Below, one piece after another: positions 1-6,708 of a DNA stretch of 7,274 nt (positions are counted from its first letter, which is position 1; each line of letters starts with the position of its first letter). The position numbers and the translations under genes were made by a program. The notes beneath the pieces were generated by a model. That model had not been told where the DNA came from. It worked only from the letters and a program-made list of their open reading frames with translations, and searched no databases. Source of the stretch: Hyphomicrobiales bacterium (GTDB lineage Bacteria > Pseudomonadota > Alphaproteobacteria > Rhizobiales > CAYWUX01); the NCBI GenBank assembly GCA_028279265.1, contig JANQOC010000038.1, positions 1-7,274 of the forward strand, given 5' to 3'.

Positions 1-620
1 TGTTCGATGAGTTTTTCCAGATAGACCTCGCCATTGCCGAAAGCCAGTTCGGCTTCTCGCCTACCGGCCAGGACCTCGGTTTCCAGATTGTCGGACCCAT
101 GGATCACACGCATACCGCGTCCGCCCCCGCCCCAACTGGCCTTGAGCATCACCGGATAGCCGATATCTTCGGCCAGGCGCCGGACCTCATCCATATCGTC
201 AGACAGGGGCCCGGTCGCGGGCATCACCGGTGTGCCGGCTTTTTCGGCAACGGTACGGGCTGCGATTTTGTTGCCAAGCCCGCGCATGGTATCCGGATCC
301 GGTCCGACCCAGATAAGACCGGCGCCGATGACAGCTTCGGCAAATTCTGGATTTTCCGACAGGAAACCATAGCCCGGATGAACGGCATTAACACCGGATT
401 CCAGGGCCACATGTATAATTTCGTCAAATGAAAGATAGGCTTTCACGGGTCCGAGGTCATGACCGATCTGGAAGGACTGGTCGGCCTTGAAGCGATGCAG
501 GGAAAGTTTGTCTTCTTCGGCATAAATCGCCACCGTGGTTATTCCCAGTTCGTTGGCTGCGCGCAGCACCCGAATGGCAATTTCACCGCGATTGGCAACA
601 AGGAGTTTTTCGATTTTCAA
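1..620 (-). CDS. pyc: Pyruvate carboxylase, N-terminal biotin carboxylase domain (partial)
   Basis: Biotin-dependent enzyme that carboxylates pyruvate to oxaloacetate with ATP and bicarbonate, refilling the TCA cycle in the cytoplasm. Only the first 206 codons are present; the gene runs off the left edge, so the rest of the biotin carboxylase domain and the carboxyltransferase and biotin-carrier domains are not seen. Visible motifs are LLVANRGEIAIRV (residues 6-18), YAEEDKLSLHRFKAD (33-47), HPGYGFLSE (81-89), GNKIAAR (116-122) and the ATP-grasp glycine loop KASWGGGGRGMRV (160-172). The SW before the glycines and the EEDKLSLHR stretch match pyruvate carboxylase better than the AccC subunit of acetyl-CoA carboxylase, which usually has KATAGGGGRG. 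The start is TTG at 620-618: an in-frame TGA lies just upstream, no other ATG/GTG/TTG fits, and GAGAAGG lies 7 bases ahead as ribosome binding site. A long dyad lies in the leader. Confidence in the family is high. Confidence 0.95.
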   Translation of the reverse strand, partial: MKIEKLLVANRGEIAIRVLRAANELGITTVAIYAEEDKLSLHRFKADQSFQIGHDLGPVKAYLSFDEIIHVALESGVNAVHPGYGFLSENPEFAEAVIGAGLIWVGPDPDTMRGLGNKIAARTVAEKAGTPVMPATGPLSDDMDEVRRLAEDIGYPVMLKASWGGGGRGMRVIHGSDNLETEVLAGRREAELAFGNGEVYLEKLIE

Positions 621-624
621 TGTG

Positions 625-633
625 TGACCTTCT
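625..633 (-). promoter_or_regulatory. Ribosome binding site supporting the TTG start of pyc
   Basis: On the minus strand GAGAAGG precedes the TTG codon by 7 bases. This is what decides the unusual TTG start, since the reading frame offers no ATG before the conserved N-terminal motif. Confidence 0.6.
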
Positions 634-648
634 CGTGATTTTCAGTGG

Positions 649-678
649 GCCTTTATTCGGATCGATCCCCTTAAAGGC
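649..678. repeat. 30-bp interrupted dyad in the pyc leader
   Basis: GCCTTTA (649-655) and TAAAGGC (672-678) form the outer arms, and the perfect palindrome GGATCGATCC (659-668) sits exactly at the centre, so 24 of 30 positions are symmetric around 663/664. It lies 29 bases upstream of the pyc start codon. No T-run follows on either strand, so a simple intrinsic terminator is unlikely. An operator bound by a dimeric regulator, or a stem in the pyc 5' leader, is the more natural reading. Confidence 0.45.
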
Positions 679-772
679 TCAAATCTTCATAAAGTAAAAC
701 TAATCAAGAGGCTGCTGTGATTCCGGTTGACCTCCAATTTAACGCGGAAACACCAAAAATTCAGATCCAACT

Positions 773-803
773 GGTTCGAAATGCACGCATTTTTCGACTA
801 ACC
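773..803. repeat. Interrupted inverted repeat downstream of the 287-residue membrane protein gene
   Basis: AAATGC (779-784) and GCATTT (787-792) flank a two-base centre, with further imperfect pairing outward (GGTTCGA / TCGA..AACC). It begins about 30 bases past the stop codon at 833 of the minus-strand gene. It could be the 3' end of that transcript, but on the minus strand no T-tract follows the stem, so a terminator role is only a possibility. Confidence 0.3.
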
Positions 804-832
804 CTATGACGGGGACGCAAGGTGTCTGCAGG

Positions 833-1696
833 TCAGGACCGGCCGGTGGCCCTGTTTACAGGGTCCCGGGTAGCTACGGTTTTCTTGCGGGGGCTGGTCT
901 CGTCGTCCGTTGGTTCTTGTTGCCCTGTTCCGGATTGATCCCGCCATTTTCTCATATAACGGATGCGCTCCAATTCCGCACGGCGGCGTAAAGGACGGAA
1001 TGCCAGGAGCCAATTCGCCACGGCCGGGGAAAAACCGCGGCCACGGATGAAGCGGCGATAATATTTTTGCAGCGGTCGGAACATGACAGTAACAAACTGA
1101 TCGAAACCGATGAGAGGCAGGCTGGTCAGGAAAAACGATGCCGCGAACCCGAAGAGCAGGCTCCAGGGATCGATGCCCAGGAACGAGGGAGAGTTGTTCG
1201 CTGCGGCCCATCGCTGGATCTCAATGAAGTAAAGAACAGAGAAATAAACGGCGACGAGGAAAATACAGGCACGTATCCAACGTGGAAAAAACCAGAGTTC
1301 CGCCTGCCATACACTGACAGCCGCGCCGACCGTCCCGTCCCGGGCCCGGGTACAGAAGTTCACGAGCCGGTGATAAGTGTGCCCACCCAGGACCGCAAAC
1401 AAAATTGTGAGAAAGCCCGTCATAACGAGTCGCCAGACCCCGCTCAGACTTTTTCGAAGAAAAAACCTTTTTATGAATTCCGGAAAGAGGCGGATTAAAA
1501 ATCGCGACGCGACTTTCAGACTGTTCAGGGCAAGCTGCCAGAGCCGAAGCCCCCACTGCCAGAGGACGGCGATGGCTTTGGTGCCGTAAAGGTAATCAAT
1601 CAGTGCCAGACCGCCTCCCAGCAACAGCAGCGCAAACAGCACGACCAGAACCCGAATTGCAATGAGTTTGGAGAAGACGATCCAGGTCATGGTCAC
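833..1696 (-). CDS. Four-pass membrane protein of unknown function
   Basis: I do not recognise the family. The 287-residue product has four strongly hydrophobic segments, near residues 12-37, 88-105, 141-160 and 175-198, which predicts an inner-membrane protein. Between the first and second segments lies an amphipathic stretch rich in W, R and K (about 47-87). The C-terminus (about 205-287) is very basic and then hydrophilic, consistent with a cytoplasmic tail. No catalytic motif, signal peptidase site or transporter signature is apparent. The frame opens after a TAA at 1720-1718. The candidate starts are GTG at 1696 and ATG at 1690, two codons apart, and neither has a clear Shine-Dalgarno sequence. 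It lies 123 bases downstream of the metallophosphoesterase gene on the same strand, so co-transcription is possible, and the shared membrane location suggests a partner, but this is inference. Confidence 0.8.
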   Translation of the reverse strand: MTMTWIVFSKLIAIRVLVVLFALLLLGGGLALIDYLYGTKAIAVLWQWGLRLWQLALNSLKVASRFLIRLFPEFIKRFFLRKSLSGVWRLVMTGFLTILFAVLGGHTYHRLVNFCTRARDGTVGAAVSVWQAELWFFPRWIRACIFLVAVYFSVLYFIEIQRWAAANNSPSFLGIDPWSLLFGFAASFFLTSLPLIGFDQFVTVMFRPLQKYYRRFIRGRGFSPAVANWLLAFRPLRRRAELERIRYMRKWRDQSGTGQQEPTDDETSPRKKTVATRDPVNRATGRS

Positions 1697-1763
1697 AAGA
1701 TAGGCAAGGGTTTCAAATTAACAACACCAATTCCCGCATCGATTAGGGTTTTCCGCAACCCAT

Positions 1764-1787
1764 CCCCGAATTTGTGAGATTTCGGGG
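1764..1787. repeat. 7-bp inverted repeat in the gap between the phosphoesterase and membrane protein genes
   Basis: CCCCGAA (1764-1770) and TTCGGGG (1781-1787) can pair around a 10-base loop. It lies about 33 bases past the phosphoesterase stop codon (1820-1822). No T-tract follows on the minus strand, so it may be a weak or Rho-assisted transcript end, or an mRNA-stabilising stem. Confidence 0.35.
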
Positions 1788-1819
1788 AGTAATCCGGTCG
1801 AATTGATGTTGATCGTCAA

Positions 1820-4069
1820 TCAACGCGGCAGATTAATGACATCATTGGCGTCGATCACAATAGGTCCTTCGATGAGCCGTGGCGCTAGATCCGTTCGGGG
1901 TTCGATCAGGGAACCGCCTTCAGCGGGATCGCGGTTGGATTTTTTCCAGCCTCCCGGACGCATGGAAAACCAGTGCCGCCGTCGTCGCGGACTTGTATCG
2001 AGGCCGATTGGATAAATGGTCAGGCGATCCGGTTCAAAGCGCATGCGCAGGAAATTTTTGAATTTTGTCTGCCGTTGAGCCGAAAACGTCCAGTCGATAT
2101 TCAACCTTTTGAAATAGTACGAGAACATTAAATACAAACCGAAGACAAAGCCGGATCCGAGGCCGCCTAACAGGAACATTTCCGGGGGATACAGAAGCCG
2201 TTCCCAGAGATCAGTTGGCAGGAAGAAGAATATTCCCGTGTCACTGGCATAATTGTCGAGGATCGGACGAACAAATGTCCGGTTTGTATAAGTCAGGATA
2301 CAATAGAGGACCCACATCATCAGCAGATGAATGGAGAAGTGAACGGTGCCCGAAAACAGCCGACTGAAGGTTCCCCTTGTTCCCTTGAGGTTGGTCTCGG
2401 CTATCGTAAAGAAGACATACCAGATCCCGGCAAGGAAGAAAAAAGCAAGGGGGCTGGAGGCAATACCCAGGGCCAAAAGATAGGTGCTATTGACGATGAG
2501 CGTTGCGGCTCCCCAGAGGCCCCGGGGCGTTAGCCATCCATGGGTTTTGACGGTGTTCAGATAGATGTCGATGACGCTGATCGTCCAAGTGCCGATAGGC
2601 TGTTCAGGCGAGACTTCCTCTTTCATGATTGTTGGAGGTGGATCGACCCTAACGGTGGGAGAATCTTCCGGAACAAATTCTCGTAGCCTTCGCTTTTGCA
2701 GCTTGTCTATCTTCTCCTGGAGCTGCCGCTTGACCTCTGTTTCCACTTCCTGCTTGATCACCTGGGTTTGTTCCGTTTGCAAATTGTATTCGACGCGCAG
2801 TTCGGAAAATGTCCATGTGAGCAGCCAGTAGATCATGGCCATGCCCAGGCAGAACGATATGTTTCGGAAGGGGAAGAAAATATTACCCAGAGCGAGGGCG
2901 CGGCTGCGTGCTTTTGTCGGGTAGGCTGCCGGCTTTGTGGATTGGGTCGGATGCCCGTCTGTTGCCGAGGGTTCCAGCTTGCGGTCGAGATCAAAATCCA
3001 GGGGCTCGCCCAGCCAGTTGAACTTGATCTCTTTCTCCAGATGGTAGGTGCCGTGGGTATAGGCACCGCCGCCACCGGCCGTTATCAGATTGAAATTACC
3101 AAGCTTGTCCGACTCGTTATACCTGCAATACAGATGACTGTCGCCGGACATCACGCCACATAGCTTAGCGCCCCTGGAGATGGGCATATCAATTAGGTTA
3201 CGCAGATTGTCGCGGGCATATCCCTCGGCCTCGGTACCGAAGTAAAGCCAGGAAGGTTGGGCTGTGCACAGAATGAACTTGTCGTTTTCCCCCATCTCGT
3301 TTGCGATAGTGCTGAAATAATCGAGCTGGCCATCATCGAGGTACTTGCTGAGTTGAATGTCTGCGCCCCAGATCCACCAATTATGGGGCAGGCGCAGAGC
3401 AAAATAACTACGATGCTGGCGGGTGAACCAGTTTCCGATCTTGGCAATCTTGTGCGTATGCCGTTGCGTTCGCGCCCGGCAAAAGAGATCATCGAAGGCT
3501 TCCAGCCCGTCAAACCAGTCGTGGTTGCCGGGAATGGCAAAAATGTCATGGGGAGCTCTGTTTGCTTCCGTAACCTGATCGTCGGGAAAGGCCAGACTGT
3601 ACGGCGACACCATCCGGGTTTCATATTCTTCCTGGGAAGGCCAGGGGTAAACCTGATCGCCGCCGAGGATGAGTATTTGTCCACGGGGCAGTTTCTCGTG
3701 CTCTGCCAAATCCTGGACCGGAGCGATCCCCGTAACCCTGTTGTCGCCTCTTAGCTCAGGCGCGGCCAACATGTAGGCAACGGAATAGGTGGAATCAAAT
3801 CCGTCGCCGAGATCAGCGGTAAAATCGACCCAGTAAGGCTCGCTGGAATTGACCGCATTGGCATAATTATAGCGGTCGACAAACGCACGATATTCCGGAT
3901 CATTGTCTTTCGAAGGGATAGGGTCCGAAAGATGCTGGATCATGCGCTGATCCGCATATTGACCGAAGAGGCGGGATATGGATTGGCGAAATCCAGCTCG
4001 TATGAGAAGACGCGGACTAAACCACTGCACCATGTCAGGAAAGGTGCTCAAATCTATTGGTCGTTTCAT
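1820..4069 (-). CDS. Membrane-anchored metallophosphoesterase with C-terminal multi-pass domain
   Basis: Probable calcineurin-like metallophosphoesterase of about 749 residues, far longer than a bare phosphoesterase domain (about 250-350). Numbering from the ATG, the motifs are DFTADLGDGFDS (82-93), GGDQVYP (136-142), GNHDW (181-185), SGDSHLY (308-314) and a glycine-rich GGGGAYTHGTYH (332-343). The GGD and GNHD blocks are the classic metal and phosphate motifs. The first block lacks the usual DxH, the usual H of the fourth is not seen near CTAQPSW (270-276), and the fifth reads GDSH instead of GHxH. After it come a membrane segment (about 396-421), a charged coiled coil (about 427-464), more membrane segments (about 520-541, 541-558, 575-594, 631-652) and a basic cytoplasmic-type tail. 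There is no signal peptide, so the catalytic domain is probably cytoplasmic. Substrate unknown. TTG at 4096 would add nine residues; ATG at 4069 is preferred because GGGGAG lies 12 bases upstream and a -10-like TAATAT at 4113-4108 leaves almost no leader for the TTG. Confidence 0.88.
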   Translation of the reverse strand: MKRPIDLSTFPDMVQWFSPRLLIRAGFRQSISRLFGQYADQRMIQHLSDPIPSKDNDPEYRAFVDRYNYANAVNSSEPYWVDFTADLGDGFDSTYSVAYMLAAPELRGDNRVTGIAPVQDLAEHEKLPRGQILILGGDQVYPWPSQEEYETRMVSPYSLAFPDDQVTEANRAPHDIFAIPGNHDWFDGLEAFDDLFCRARTQRHTHKIAKIGNWFTRQHRSYFALRLPHNWWIWGADIQLSKYLDDGQLDYFSTIANEMGENDKFILCTAQPSWLYFGTEAEGYARDNLRNLIDMPISRGAKLCGVMSGDSHLYCRYNESDKLGNFNLITAGGGGAYTHGTYHLEKEIKFNWLGEPLDFDLDRKLEPSATDGHPTQSTKPAAYPTKARSRALALGNIFFPFRNISFCLGMAMIYWLLTWTFSELRVEYNLQTEQTQVIKQEVETEVKRQLQEKIDKLQKRRLREFVPEDSPTVRVDPPPTIMKEEVSPEQPIGTWTISVIDIYLNTVKTHGWLTPRGLWGAATLIVNSTYLLALGIASSPLAFFFLAGIWYVFFTIAETNLKGTRGTFSRLFSGTVHFSIHLLMMWVLYCILTYTNRTFVRPILDNYASDTGIFFFLPTDLWERLLYPPEMFLLGGLGSGFVFGLYLMFSYYFKRLNIDWTFSAQRQTKFKNFLRMRFEPDRLTIYPIGLDTSPRRRRHWFSMRPGGWKKSNRDPAEGGSLIEPRTDLAPRLIEGPIVIDANDVINLPR

Positions 4070-4107
4070 TCCAGAACTGCACTCCCCAAAACGCAACTAG
4101 AATGCCG

Positions 4108-4138
4108 ATATTAGGGCAAAGAGCGGCGAAACGGCCAA
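4108..4138 (-). promoter_or_regulatory. Possible sigma-70-type promoter of the metallophosphoesterase gene
   Basis: On the minus strand TAATAT (4113-4108) resembles a -10 element and TTGGCC (4138-4133) a weak -35 element, 19 bases apart, which is longer than ideal. Transcription would start near 4101, about 30 bases ahead of the ATG at 4069. This is a pattern match only. Confidence 0.3.
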
Positions 4139-4201
4139 CAGTTTATGATTCCGACACATGATCGACCCGAAATTGTGGCCCGAACGCTTCACTCCTATCG
4201 G

Positions 4202-4226
4202 GAATCTCCTTTATCCGTTGAGATTC
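4202..4226. repeat. 7-bp inverted repeat downstream of the flavodoxin gene
   Basis: GAATCTC (4202-4208) and GAGATTC (4220-4226) pair perfectly around an 11-base loop. It lies about 53 bases past the flavodoxin stop and about 130 bases upstream of the phosphoesterase start. No T-tract follows on the minus strand. It could be a transcript end for the flavodoxin gene or an operator for the next gene. Confidence 0.35.
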
Positions 4227-4278
4227 AGCACCCTAGTGACTGATTGATTGCGTTGAAAACAGGATATTCGCGATAGAT

Positions 4279-4740
4279 TCAGAGTATTCCGAGATCCAGA
4301 CCCAGGGCCATGGCGTTGCCCAGATCATGGCATTGATCGGCAAACTCGTCCTGGAAATCACCCTGAAGAACCAGCGGTTCCTGCACGAATTTCCAGCGGA
4401 GTCCGGTAACGATGGTGCGGATTGCCCTGAGTGTACCGGTACCGTCGTGGCCGGCACGTATATACAGAGCGAACGGCAGACCCTGGGTGTGGTCCAGGCA
4501 GGGGTAGTAGGTGCGGTCAAAAAAGTCCTTCACAAGACCGCTCATATAGCCGAGATTTTCCGTTGTTCCGAGAATGAGGCCGTCAGTAGACATGATCAGT
4601 TCCGGAGTGGCCTCCCGGGGATCCAACTCCACAATCTCCAGGTCGGCAACTTCTGCCGCGTGAGCACCGTTCACAACAGCTTCCCTCAGTTTGAGTGTAT
4701 TGGGCGAGGGGGTATTGGAAATGACGACAAGTTTTTTCAA
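4279..4740 (-). CDS. Flavodoxin-like / NAD(P)H-dependent FMN reductase family protein
   Basis: Small cytoplasmic flavodoxin-fold protein of 153 residues, probably binding FMN and acting in electron transfer or as a reductase; the partner is unknown. The N-terminus is a beta strand followed by the FMN phosphate loop SNTPSPNT (8-15). A second loop, GTTENLGYMSGLVKDFFDR (58-76), has the pattern seen in flavodoxin-family proteins where a GxxxN-Y/M loop contacts the isoalloxazine ring and leads into an F-(F/L)-DR helix. A third loop, IRAGHDGTGT (94-103), is also in the expected place. The length suits a single short-chain flavodoxin domain with no fusion. The start is TTG at 4740-4738, with GGGAAG 7 bases upstream on the minus strand; no ATG precedes the first beta strand. 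It is divergent from the small plus-strand gene, with a ~175-base shared upstream region. Confidence 0.87.
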   Translation of the reverse strand: MKKLVVISNTPSPNTLKLREAVVNGAHAAEVADLEIVELDPREATPELIMSTDGLILGTTENLGYMSGLVKDFFDRTYYPCLDHTQGLPFALYIRAGHDGTGTLRAIRTIVTGLRWKFVQEPLVLQGDFQDEFADQCHDLGNAMALGLDLGIL

Positions 4741-4796
4741 TCTATGGCTTCCCGGTTTCGTCTCAGGGATTGCGGATAATTAGCATTTTAAAAATT

Positions 4797-4833
4797 CACA
4801 GGATTGGACAGGACTAATATGACCTTTCCTGTG
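4797..4833. promoter_or_regulatory. Possible operator between divergent genes
   Basis: CACAGGA (4797-4803) and TCCTGTG (4827-4833) form a 7-bp inverted repeat centred at 4815, and an extra direct copy of ACAGGA lies at 4808-4813, ten bases (one helical turn) after the first. The site is upstream of both the minus-strand flavodoxin gene and the plus-strand small gene, where a shared regulator would be expected to bind. No binding protein is known from this window. Confidence 0.35.
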
Positions 4834-4902
4834 GAAATCTGTAACCTATATCCAAGGTGTCTGAAACTCCGCAATCATATGTGTGTATATCCATTGTATT
4901 CC

Positions 4903-4906
4903 GGAG
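4903..4906 (+). promoter_or_regulatory. Shine-Dalgarno GGAG for the ATG at 4916
   Basis: GGAG lies nine bases ahead of ATG 4916, a normal spacing. The GTG at 4983, which opens the long frame, has no comparable signal of its own. This is the main reason to suspect that translation really enters at 4916. Confidence 0.5.
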
Positions 4907-4915
4907 TTCAAAATT

Positions 4916-5282
4916 ATGCTTCTTAATTTGGCCACATCTGAATTGAAGAATTTGTTTAAACCTTGCGGCGCAACCGGATGAGGTGGCACAAGTGTTTGCA
5001 TCGGATTCCCGAAAATTGCGGACCTGGCTGGAAACCCTGGATGGCGACTGGGTCCGGGCCGAAGATGTGCCCGAACGCATTCGCGAGAACCTTCTGCGGC
5101 AAGGACTGGTCCAGCAAGAAGGCGCCTATCTGTCCCTCACTTTTCAGGGACAGATCGAATGCCACAAATCACGTTTTGGGCAAATGCCAAAGTCGGGAAT
5201 TGTGTTTTTCGAGAAGAAGAACAGCGACAATTCCTGGTTCAATCGTCTGGTCTCCTGGATCTGGGGGGTGGATACCCGATAA
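4916..5282 (+). CDS. Small protein of unknown function, possible winged-helix fold; start possibly frameshifted
   Basis: The secure part is the frame ending at 5282, readable from GTG at 4983 as 99 residues. Its middle, about residues 12-60, alternates helix-like stretches (LRTWLETL, PERIRENLLRQGLV) with a short hairpin-like YLSLTFQGQI, which loosely resembles a winged-helix DNA-binding domain. The C-terminus is basic and ends in a tryptophan-rich segment (WFNRLVSWIWG). The GTG has no separate Shine-Dalgarno sequence. A better initiation signal is ATG at 4916 with GGAG nine bases upstream, but that frame stops at TGA 4979-4981, one base before the GTG. Either a 21-codon leader is coupled to the GTG, or one gene is broken or shifted by +1 near 4955-4966. 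The span given assumes the upstream start. No homologue recognised. Convergent with the transporter gene. Confidence 0.5.
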
Positions 5283-5351
5283 TTCGTTCGCGTTCCCTTC
5301 CTGATTGAATTGCTCTACTCGCCTTTTCAAGGTTACCGCGACTCTCGGCTT

Positions 5352-6248
5352 TTATCGCCGGCGCATTTCCCGATGAGACATATAAGACGTTGCGGCAACG
5401 ATGATGCAACCACCGGCAATAACAAAGATGTCGAGGGAGTCCGAGAACAGTAGAATGCCGAACAGGGTTGCCCAAACCAGTTGCAGGAAGGTAAAGGGCT
5501 GCAGCACTGTCAGTGGCGCCTTTGTGAAGGCCTGGGTGATACAATACTGGCCGGCCGTCGCAAAGAAGGCGGCGCCGGCCAGGAGCAGGAACTGGCCCAG
5601 GGTCGGCGTCTGCCATTGGTAGAGGGCGACAGGCAGCAGGATTAACGTACAATACAGGGTGAGCATCGCCACTATCAGACTGGATTCGGAATCCGCCGTC
5701 TGTCTTTTGGCCAGCAGAAAAGAGGCCGCAAACATGGGCGAGGCGATGAGCTGCGATAGCTGTCCCGTGGAGATTTCCTGAAATCCCGGACGGAGAATGA
5801 GCAGAGCGCCCAGAAATCCGATCACAATAGAGAGGATGCGTCGAATGCGCAGCACTTCACCGAAAAACAAAGCCGCGCCAATGGTAACGAACAAAGGTGT
5901 GAGATATCCGATGGCCGTAACCTCGGCAATGGGGATGCGGGCCATGGCGTAGAACCAGAATATAAAGGCGAGACTGTGCACGCAGCCGCGCACGGCAAAA
6001 TTTCTATGCTGTCTGAATGTCAGGCGTGATCGAATACCGTGAAGCAAAAACGGGGACATGAAAATGAGGCCGATCAGGAAACGCAGGAAAGCGGCTTCCG
6101 GTGCCGGAACGGCTGTACCCAGAAAACGGACGATGACGGCGACACCAACGAAACACAGCCCGCCAGTTATCATCCAGGCAATGCCAACGAACATATGTGG
6201 GTTTTCCGGGGTGGACAAATTCCGGTCGGTGACAGGACTTTCAGCCAT
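5352..6248 (-). CDS. DMT superfamily (EamA) membrane transporter
   Basis: Inner-membrane protein of 298 residues, the usual length of drug/metabolite transporters of the EamA type, which export or import small metabolites; the substrate cannot be told from sequence. It shows about ten hydrophobic segments in two halves, the first EamA repeat about residues 20-152 and the second about 170-290. Typical features include LRF in segment 2 (55-57), the FYAMARIPIAEVTAIGYLTP stretch (99-118), FGEVLRIRRILSIVIGFLGALLI closing repeat one, and the matching QAFTKAPLTVLQPFTFLQLV (239-258) with FSDSLDIFVIAGGCIIV in repeat two. The C-terminus is basic (SHREMRRR), fitting the positive-inside rule. The start at ATG 6248 has no clear ribosome binding site; ATG at 6194 (residue 19), just before the first membrane segment, is the alternative. 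It is convergent with the small gene on its left, separated by about 70 bases. Confidence 0.93.
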   Translation of the reverse strand: MAESPVTDRNLSTPENPHMFVGIAWMITGGLCFVGVAVIVRFLGTAVPAPEAAFLRFLIGLIFMSPFLLHGIRSRLTFRQHRNFAVRGCVHSLAFIFWFYAMARIPIAEVTAIGYLTPLFVTIGAALFFGEVLRIRRILSIVIGFLGALLILRPGFQEISTGQLSQLIASPMFAASFLLAKRQTADSESSLIVAMLTLYCTLILLPVALYQWQTPTLGQFLLLAGAAFFATAGQYCITQAFTKAPLTVLQPFTFLQLVWATLFGILLFSDSLDIFVIAGGCIIVAATSYMSHREMRRR

Positions 6249-6500
6249 GGCGGTTTATGTCATGGCGCCGTTTGCAAGGTCGCAATGCCGTCAAAAGTCA
6301 ATCTCCCGGGTTCCGCGGTCCATTGTGCGATGGGACTTTAAGATGATCCGCTCACTTTAGCGGTCGCATAAATCTTCGGTAATTCCAAGCACAATCTGCC
6401 GCGAGCATTGGCGGCGGGGCGACCTTTGCCGGCTGTCCTGGCATCGTGCGTTCAGGCGATTTAAAACGTGTCCGTCTGGATCCGGCGCAATAACCCGTCC

Positions 6501-6686
6501 CTAATTTGTGCCAGTCAGTTTCGAAGATATCGTGCGGTTTAACAGGAGCTCGGCATTATCGTAGGCGATCTTTTCAGCGAGCTCCCGGGAAGAGGTATCC
6601 GCGTGGAGGCTTTCAATAGGGACCGAAGACGAACTAAAGATTTTGGCTGTCGCAGCCCATCTTCCTTCATCACCGCCCTTTAAATT
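6501..6686 (-). pseudogene. C-terminal remnant of an amidohydrolase-family gene
   Basis: On the minus strand an open frame of 61 codons runs from just after a TGA (6689-6687) to a TAG (6503-6501) with no ATG, GTG or TTG in it, so it cannot be an intact gene. The predicted peptide is natural-looking and contains ELAEKIAYDNAELLL, which resembles the conserved C-terminal end of amidohydrolase_2 TIM-barrel enzymes (usually EKIL-x-x-NA-x-x-L). Codon choice is GC-rich in third positions like its neighbours. The rest of such an enzyme, including the metal-binding histidines and the GSDYP-type motif, is absent upstream in all frames. The likely story is a deleted gene of which the tail survives. The identification rests on a short motif, so confidence is moderate. 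Confidence 0.45.
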
Positions 6687-6708
6687 TCAGGGATCACTGT
6701 CGGAAAAT

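Noticed and set aside
99..431. A 110-codon plus-strand frame at the left edge
   Set aside because: It is antisense to the highly conserved biotin carboxylase domain of pyc.
804..1211. A 135-codon minus-strand frame inside the membrane protein gene
   Set aside because: It overlaps the hydrophobic frame 833-1696 in another phase and has proline- and arginine-rich content; it is a shadow.
3257..3754. A 165-codon plus-strand frame opposite the phosphoesterase
   Set aside because: It lies entirely antisense to conserved phosphoesterase motifs and has no recognisable domain.
4953..4961. TTTAAAC, a classic -1 slippery heptamer, at 4955-4961
   Set aside because: The -1 shift would move from the long frame into the short one that stops at 4981, the wrong direction for making the longer protein; a +1 event would be needed.
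4963..5304. A 113-codon plus-strand frame overlapping the small gene
   Set aside because: Its peptide is rich in C, W, P and R with no protein-like pattern, while the frame at 4983 in the same DNA reads naturally; it is a shadow.
5283..5351. Terminator between the convergent small gene and transporter gene
   Set aside because: Only a four-base stem (CCTT/AAGG) with no T-tract could be found, too weak to call.
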